Assembly (NCBI RefSeq): GCF_000321225.1
Contig: NW_004450398.1
Location: 2,675,300 to 2,739,299 of the forward strand
DNA from: Odobenus rosmarus divergens
Taxonomy: Eukaryota > Chordata > Mammalia > Carnivora > Odobenidae
Length of the DNA: 64,000 nucleotides
Direction of reading: 5' to 3'
Positions 61,031-64,000 of the stretch are shown here, one piece after another. A program made the translations under genes and the position numbers. Position 1 is the first letter of the stretch. Each line of letters opens with the position of its first letter. The notes below the pieces were generated by a model. It had not been told where the DNA came from. It searched no databases and was given only the letters and a program-made list of their open reading frames with translations.

Positions 61031-61740
61031 CTCCGACCCTCCTACAGCCCCGGGAAAGAGGACATTTGAGATGTGTTTTTAGGAGCCCCTAGGGAGTCTT
61101 CCGGTGCTACAAAGCGGGGACGAAGATCCGCCCATTGTGGGCACGAGTCCTTTGCGTGTCTTGCAGGTTAACTTGTCACAGAAATGCGATGCACGGGATT
61201 TCATTTTATAAATCACAAAACCTTCCTGAAAACGTTAATATTCTTACCATCAGCATCAATTATTATTATTGTCATTAGCATAGAGATCCGCGTTGGCATT
61301 GCCAAGAATAAAGAGAGTGGAGAACAAAGGGGAGAAGTTGACCTTTCCTGGGAGAATTTTTATGAGAATAGTCAAAGGCTCAATTGCAGAGTCATCAGCT
61401 CCCTTTAAATTAGTTCTAGAACGAGTCCCTTCAGACTGTGCATCTCTGAGGAGTGCCAGTAAATATTAACTGGATGCAAAGAATTGAGCAAAGACACATC
61501 AGCAAGAGAGCCTCAGTAAGTCCGATGAGGCTGAAGGAAGGAAGTAAAAGGTCGAAAGGCAGAGGGAAGCCCATATTTAATTTTGACACTGGGCGCGTGG
61601 TAGGTCATAATGTGGTGGTCTCCCTTGATTTTTTAAAGTGTGCAGGGGGCCACACCGTTGACACACAGCCTCACACAGTGTGGGAGATGGGGGAGGAAGC
61701 CATTGGGCCTGCCTCTAAACCATTTACAGAGCTGGAGTTT
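61031..61740. other. No gene seen; unclassified intron
   Basis: No repeat or gene recognised. Confidence 0.5.
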
Positions 61741-61759
61741 AAGAAATCTTCCACTTCCA

Positions 61760-61958
61760 GGGGTGCCTGGGTGGCTCAGTTGTTAAGCGTCTGCCTTCGG
61801 CTCAGGTCATGATCCCAGGGTCCTGGGATTAAGCCCCGCATCGGGCTCCCTGCTCAGCGGGAAGCCTGCCTCTCCCTCTCCCACTCCCCCTGCTTGTGTT
61901 CCCTCTCTCGCTGTGTCTCTCTGTCAAATAAATAAATAAAATATTAAAAAAAAAAAAA
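61760..61958 (+). mobile_element. SINEC, sense, with long target duplication
   Basis: Complete SINE with A tail. Perfect 19-base duplication AAGAAATCTTCCACTTCCA at 61741-61759 and 61959-61977. Confidence 0.97.
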
Positions 61959-62394
61959 AAGAAATCTTCCACTTCCAAAACAGAGCCTTTCTTAAATAGA
62001 CTCTGAGCTTCGAGCACAGGACTGGGAGAAAGTGTTTGTCTTCAGCTGACTAGGTGAAAACAAAACAAAACAAACAGAACAAAAGCAGTCCCCTAGCATC
62101 TGTTACGCACGTTCATCTAATGCCTTCCTGCACTTCTTTCTTTCCTTTGTCCCTTCATTCATTCATGTGTGCCTTTGTTTTGGTTCACATAGCCCTTCGT
62201 GAACTCAACCCTGTAGTAGGCATGAGACACAGACCACCACACACACAGCAAACAAAGGCTCCCCACCTGAAGCTCCCGTGCTGGTGGGGAGACTGGAAAT
62301 AAATGATTATACGTTAGGATTATAAGTTGGGATTGACATGGGATAGGAAGAAAATAGGGCAGCGTAAGGGAATAGAGGATGAAAGGGGTTATTT

Positions 62395-62571
62395 TACTTT
62401 ATTTTTATTTATTTACTTTTCCAATATTGATTTTTTAAAAAAATTTTATTTAAATTCAACTTAGTTAACATATAGCGTATTGTTAGTTTCATAGGTAGAA
62501 TTTAGTGATTCATCAGTTACGTGTAACACCCAGTGCTCATTATGCCAAGTGTCCTCCTTAATGCCCATCAC
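62395..62571 (-). mobile_element. Short carnivore L1 3'-end insertion, antisense
   Basis: T-rich left end, then CAACTTAGTTAACATATAGC and GTAACACCCAGTGCTCATTA. Perfect 14-base duplication GAAAGGGGTTATTT at 62381-62394 and 62572-62585. 177 bp, strongly 5'-truncated. Confidence 0.93.
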
Positions 62572-62599
62572 GAAAGGGGTTATTTGAGATACAGTGGTT

Positions 62600-62900
62600 G
62601 GGGAGGTGACGTTTTGGCCAATATCTGAATGAAGTGAATAAGAAAGCAATGTGAAGATCTGGGGAAAGAATGTTCTGGATGTGGGGCCAGCATGGGCAAA
62701 GGACTGGAGCTGAAAAACGGCTTGTATGGGTTGAGGAACAGCAGGAAGGTCTGAGTGGCAGAAGCAGGGTGGATGAATAGAAGAACATGGCTTGGGAGAG
62801 GTAGACCAAGTTGTAGGGTCTTGGAGGCCATGGTGAAGGTGTGGGGCTTTGTCTTAAGTGTTATGGGAAGGTGCTGGAGAATTTTAGCAGGAGAGTAAGG
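62600..62900. repeat. Ancient repeat-like sequence (unassigned)
   Basis: GAATGTTCTGGATGTGGGGC, GCATGGGCAAAGGACTGG and GTCTTGGAGGCCATGG resemble a common old mammalian repeat body. It also hosts the L1 insertion on its left. Confidence 0.4.
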
Positions 62901-63659
62901 TAGGCTTCTGCGGTGAACCCTGAACCTCATTTGTTTTTTCTTTCTCCTGTGCTATTTCTTTTCCTGTTAGAAACAAGCTTTGCTTAGTATGGAGTATAGG
63001 GCACTTGCTTCTCCAGATTCCATTCCTTCCCTCCCCCATTATGCAGCCTGTGGTGTGGGCAGGCCCTATTTGGCCACAGCCAACAAAAAAATTCCCCATC
63101 CATCTCACTGTACCAGTTGGTTGATGAGTAGGCATGAGGTCTTAGTTGGTCTAATAGATCATATATCATATCCATTTGCTATATGGGAAATGTACAGATG
63201 TGAGTCCTGGAATTTCTCCTTCCATTTTTCTACTGTGAAAGAAATCAGGCTGAGGATAGAGGTGACTCACACATGAGTCAGAACTAAGAAAAGTGTAGTA
63301 TGGGGAACAAACCAGATCCATGATCATGCTGCACCTGAAGTCCACCCTATCACTGATCTTTTCAGATGTTAACCACCAGACTCCCTAGTGGTTTAAGGTG
63401 GTTCAAGATTGTTTCCTGCTACTTGCAACCAAAAGAGTTTTGATGGATATGTATATTTGGCAGCTAATCTCTAGTATTATGCTAATTAATTCATATATTA
63501 TATCCTTTAAATTAATGTGGTTGCCTTTGGTAAAGTTAAATTTGATCAACAGCAGGTTATTATAAATAAAAATTTTAGAAAGATTATTTTACACAAGGCA
63601 ATGATGGCTCTGTAATTGCAAACATTATTTGTACTCGGCATGGGTTTGTAGCCTTTGGA
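62901..63659. other. No gene seen; unclassified intron
   Basis: AT-rich toward 63480-63600; no gene or clear repeat. Confidence 0.5.
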
Positions 63660-63664
63660 GGATT

Positions 63665-63900
63665 CCATCCTATAAATCCACAGCCTTGGGAATCAGATCC
63701 TAACTTTTTCTGCCACATATTAGCTGTGGAACCTTGAGCAAGTAACTAGATACATCTGAACCCCATTCTTGTCATCCGTAAAATGGAGATTGTGCTGGTC
63801 CCCACTCATGGTGGGAGTCTGTGAGAATTCAGTAAGGCATGAAAAGCATTTAGCTCGATGCCTAGCACATGCTCAGTGATGCTATGGACGTTAGTTCTTG
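63665..63900 (+). repeat. MIR, sense, nearly full length
   Basis: GGGAATCAGATCCTAACTTT, GGAACCTTGAGCAAGTAACT, CGTAAAATGGAGATTGTGC and GATGCCTAGCACATGCTCAG follow complete MIR order. Confidence 0.85.
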
Positions 63901-64000
63901 CATAAGAAAATAAAATTAAGAAAAAAAAGCATAGAATCCTTGGAATGACCAATGAAAGTGGGACGAAAAATGCCACCTAGATGGCAGGATTGTTCTGCAT

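Overview
The window looks like nuclear DNA from a carnivoran mammal, most likely an arctoid (bear, seal or musteloid). The main evidence is 13 copies of the tRNA-Lys-derived carnivore SINE, whose head reads GGGGCGCCTGGGTGGCTCAG. Its internal sequence does not match what I remember of the dog (SINEC_Cf) or cat types. Further support comes from carnivore-type L1 3' ends and a background of mammal-wide repeats (L2, MIR, hAT MITEs, MaLR-type LTRs). The species assignment is an inference from recalled repeat types, not a database result.

The only protein-coding sequence I can support is one exon, 49153-49745 on the + strand. It encodes residues 139-335, plus two bases of codon 336, of the NMDA-receptor subunit GluN2A (GRIN2A), in the extracellular amino-terminal domain. 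The exon has an AG acceptor, a GTAAGA donor and an open frame, and its 593 bp equal the human c.415-1007 exon. Everything before it (1-49152) is the 3' part of the large upstream GRIN2A intron, and everything after it (49746-64000) is the start of the next intron. No RNA gene, promoter, CRISPR array or second convincing gene was seen.

Layout: 1-4.2 kb holds L1 3' ends, LTR-type elements and SINEs, including a SINE inserted inside another SINE. 4.2-8.8 kb is mostly old or unrecognised sequence with MIRs and a G-run. 8.85-11.46 kb is an old antisense L1 broken up by an LTR, three antisense SINEs and an L1 3' fragment. 12.6-14.3 kb is a hAT MITE followed by a MER20 split by an L1. 16.9-17.5 kb is a MaLR-like LTR. 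19.4-24.2 kb is a large antisense L1 with a younger L1 nested in it and a 109-bp tandem duplication. 24-47 kb is mostly low-repeat intron with L2, MIR and MITE remnants, an unexplained 876-nt open frame (30380-31255), a polypyrimidine tract and a long GAT/GGT repeat (42.24-42.84 kb). 47-49.1 kb has two oppositely oriented SINEs and L2s just upstream of the exon. 49.97-50.76 kb is old L1, and 50.9-64 kb has MIRs, MITEs, two SINEs and a short L1 insertion.

I found no sign of a new gene system. The points of interest are the exon itself (substitutions clustered at its 3' end, a 19-T tract in its acceptor), SINE pairs that could form RNA hairpins around it, and well-preserved nested insertions whose target-site duplications give a relative order of events.
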